NCBI GenBank assembly: GCA_002428605.1
Contig: DIXH01000099.1
Location: forward strand, 65,375 to 81,263
From: Clostridiaceae bacterium UBA6085
GTDB lineage: Bacteria > Bacillota > Clostridia > Clostridiales > Clostridiaceae
Length of the DNA stretch: 15,889 nt
Reading direction: 5' to 3'
The position numbers were made by a program, and so were the translations under genes. Below, in pieces: positions 14,169 to 15,889 of the stretch (its first letter is position 1; each line of letters starts with the position of its first letter). The notes beneath the pieces are model-generated. The model ran no database searches. It saw only the letters and a program-made list of their open reading frames with translations, and had not been told where the DNA came from.

Positions 14169-15314
14169 CTATGCGTTATATGCTTCTTCTACCAGGTCGA
14201 TAAGCTTCGAATCCGGGGCAAGCGAGCTGTATTTGATGAGAGACTCCCTTACTCCGTGTTCCTTTACGAAGTTATTCAGCTCCAAGCTTTCCCTGTCGCT
14301 CTCCGCCCTGAATTTAAGCGCGGCTGCTATGGCCTTCGCTATGCTCTTCGGCTCGATTCCCATGTCAAGTAGTCTAAGAGCAGGATTCACGAACCTGTCA
14401 TACTTGGATATCTTCCTTAAAGGAGACCTCCCGACCCTCTCCAGGTCATCGGAGATGTCCGGGTTCTTGAACCTTCCTATTATGGTATCTACATATCTGC
14501 CATGTTCTTCCTTGTCAAATCCATAATAGCCTGTTATGTACTGCGATGTCTCATTGAGTACCGCTCTTACTGAAGCCTCGATTTCAGGGTCTCCGATGGC
14601 ATCAAATACTGTTGTGAACCCCTTCTGTGCACCAAGATATGCTGTTGCGGCATGGCCGGTGTTTACAGTGAAGAGCTTCCTCTCTATGTAAGGGATAAGG
14701 TCATCCACATAATGGACTCCCTCTAGCTTAGGGTGAGCTCCTCTAAGCTTCTTCTCTTCGATGACCCATTCAAAGAACGGTTCCACCTTTACATCAAGAA
14801 GGTTTGCATTGTTCTGGGCAGGTACTATCCTGTCAACCGCTGAGTTCGGGAATCCTATGGCAACCTCTGCAACTCCTATCTCAAGCTCGCTGAGGAAGCC
14901 ATAAAGGGCTTCTTTCAGAGTATCGGTAGCTCCTATCGCATTTTCACATGCGATGATGTTAAGAGGCTTGACATTCTGTCTGGAAAGTCTTTCCTTGATC
15001 CCTTCAGCGATGGTCTTCGCAACTATCGGGACAATTGATGGTCCTACGGCTGTAGTTATGAGGTCTGCTTCCTCAACGAGTGACTTGAGCCTGTCCGCTT
15101 CCTTGACATTGTGGACCGCATCTACTCCATCTACATGGATCACTCTTCCTGAAGGGTCAGCGATGATGACATCATATTCCTTCTTTGCCTTGATCTCATC
15201 TATGAGTGTGTCGCTGATATCAGCGAATGTGAGCTCATAGCCGTTCTGCCTGAGGATAAGTCCGATGAATCCTCTTCCAATGTTTCCTGCACCAAAATGA
15301 AGCGCTTTCATCAT
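14169..15314 (-). CDS. mtlD: Mannitol-1-phosphate 5-dehydrogenase
   Basis: Oxidises mannitol-1-phosphate, delivered by the mannitol PTS, to fructose-6-phosphate with NAD+. 381 residues, the family length. Seen: N-terminal Rossmann motif HFGAGNIGRGFIG (6-18), ACENAIGATD (about 122-131), VGFPNSAVDRI-like GFPNSAVDRIVP (154-165), and the long-chain dehydrogenase catalytic motif K213-x4-N218-x2-H221 in ERKLFTVNTGHAATAYLG. RFKNPDISDDLERVGRSPLR is a typical C-terminal block. The start codon overlaps the end of mtlF (ATGATGA), with GGGAGGG five bases upstream, which indicates translational coupling. It is the last gene of the mtl operon. Confidence 0.97.
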   Translation of the reverse strand: MMKALHFGAGNIGRGFIGLILRQNGYELTFADISDTLIDEIKAKKEYDVIIADPSGRVIHVDGVDAVHNVKEADRLKSLVEEADLITTAVGPSIVPIVAKTIAEGIKERLSRQNVKPLNIIACENAIGATDTLKEALYGFLSELEIGVAEVAIGFPNSAVDRIVPAQNNANLLDVKVEPFFEWVIEEKKLRGAHPKLEGVHYVDDLIPYIERKLFTVNTGHAATAYLGAQKGFTTVFDAIGDPEIEASVRAVLNETSQYITGYYGFDKEEHGRYVDTIIGRFKNPDISDDLERVGRSPLRKISKYDRFVNPALRLLDMGIEPKSIAKAIAAALKFRAESDRESLELNNFVKEHGVRESLIKYSSLAPDSKLIDLVEEAYNA

Positions 15315-15742
15315 TCGATCCCTCCCAGGAGTGCAAGTATCTCATCCTTTGACTTAGCAGCTACTATCTTCTCCACGTTCTCCATGTCTGAGCAGAGTAT
15401 TGCGATGTTTGACAGTATCTCGAGGTGAGTATTGTCCTTGCCTGCGATTCCAAATATAACTCTCGCCTTTTCTCCGTTGAAATCCACGCCGTTTGGTACC
15501 TGTATTACGCTGATGCCGGATTCCAGGACCTCGTTCTTGGCATTCTCAGTTCCGTGAGGGATCGCTATGTCGTTGCCGATGTAGGTTGTGCTGATCTCTT
15601 CCCTCTTGAGCATTTCTTCGATGTACTCTTCCTTTACGTAGCCGTTCTTTACCAGAAGTTCACCGGCCATCCTTATGGCCTGGTCCTTGGTCGCAATTTC
15701 CTGATTCAACAGGATGCCTTCTTCTCTTAATATACCGCTCAT
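15311..15742 (-). CDS. mtlF: Mannitol-specific PTS EIIA component
   Basis: Cytoplasmic phosphocarrier that passes phosphate from HPr to the mannitol EIICB permease. 143 residues, typical for a free-standing EIIA-Mtl of the fructose/mannitol family. The active-site His63 is in IGNDIAIPHGTENAK, the family signature; N-terminal GILLNQEIATKDQAI and C-terminal HLEILSNIAILCSD also match. The ATG has GGAGG six bases upstream, overlapping the stop of the preceding regulator gene, and its own stop overlaps the mtlD start. The order regulator-mtlF-mtlD is the usual one in Firmicutes, so mtlA is expected just beyond the right edge. Confidence 0.96.
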   Translation of the reverse strand: MSGILREEGILLNQEIATKDQAIRMAGELLVKNGYVKEEYIEEMLKREEISTTYIGNDIAIPHGTENAKNEVLESGISVIQVPNGVDFNGEKARVIFGIAGKDNTHLEILSNIAILCSDMENVEKIVAAKSKDEILALLGGIE

Positions 15743-15745
15743 ATT

Positions 15746-15889
15746 CTACCTCCATATTCTCTTTATGATATCAGAATACGCCGCTTCAAGTGTCTTTTCA
15801 ACCATGGCGAGTATCCTGCTTCGGTCAGCTTCTTCGTATGTTTTCCTGATATCTTTCTCAAGCAGCGAAACGCTTAATGCACTTACCAT
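15746..15889 (-). CDS. mtlR: C-terminus of a probable MtlR-type PTS-regulated activator
   Basis: An open minus-strand frame runs from the right edge of the window to a TAG at 15746-15748, 47 residues. It is too short to identify alone. It reads MVSALSVSLLEKDIRKTYEE and ends SDIIKRIWR; the ALSVSLLE segment resembles the last helices of the EIIA-like domain of BglG/MtlR regulators. The assignment rests mainly on position: it is three bases upstream of mtlF, whose ribosome site overlaps its stop codon, and mtlA-mtlR-mtlF-mtlD is the common Firmicutes order. The Met at the window edge is probably internal. Confidence 0.55.
   Translation of the reverse strand: MVSALSVSLLEKDIRKTYEEADRSRILAMVEKTLEAAYSDIIKRIWR

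Overview
The window looks like a chromosomal stretch from an anaerobic, fermentative member of the Bacillota, most likely class Clostridia. This is inferred from several things seen together: a butyrate-type bcd-etfB-etfA cluster whose products closely resemble clostridial proteins, a Firmicutes-style mannitol PTS operon, strong GGAGG ribosome binding sites, heavy use of AGG/AGA for arginine and ATA for isoleucine, and moderate G+C. I see no rRNA, tRNA, CRISPR array, insertion sequence or prophage gene.

Layout. (1) 1-3336, minus strand: a sugar-acid operon tctB-tctA-gudD (tripartite tricarboxylate-type transporter membrane subunits plus glucarate dehydratase, cut by the left edge). It is read from a 381-base control region (3337-3717) holding a near-consensus sigma-54 (-24/-12) promoter, three upstream palindromes and a cluster of CG-centred boxes. 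(2) 3718-6212, minus strand: an unrecognised 314-residue protein, and a 6-phosphogluconate dehydrogenase (gnd) with its own terminator. (3) 6403-12140: an acyl-CoA metabolism locus. A TetR regulator and a ketoacyl-synthase-III-like condensing enzyme lie on the minus strand. Divergent from them across a 548-base AT-rich control region is a plus-strand operon: MaoC-type (R)-enoyl-CoA hydratase, butyryl-CoA dehydrogenase, etfB, etfA. (4) 12444-14131: a threonine-aldolase-family PLP enzyme (minus) and a hotdog acyl-CoA thioesterase (plus), divergent. (5) 14169-15889, minus strand: the end of a mannitol operon, with the C-terminus of a probable MtlR activator, mtlF (EIIA-Mtl) and mtlD.

How the genes fit together. 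The sugar-acid and mannitol operons import and dehydrate or oxidise hexose derivatives; Gnd makes NAD(P)H and ribulose-5-phosphate. The central locus could carry a hydroxyacyl-CoA through enoyl-CoA to a saturated acyl-CoA, with electron-bifurcating reduction by Bcd-EtfAB. It differs from the textbook crt-bcd-etfBA-hbd-thl operon: crt is replaced by a MaoC hydratase, no hbd or thl is present, and the only condensing enzyme nearby is the divergent KAS-III-like protein. This, together with the sigma-54 control region of the tct-gudD operon, is the most interesting content. All functional links are inferences from sequence and gene order.
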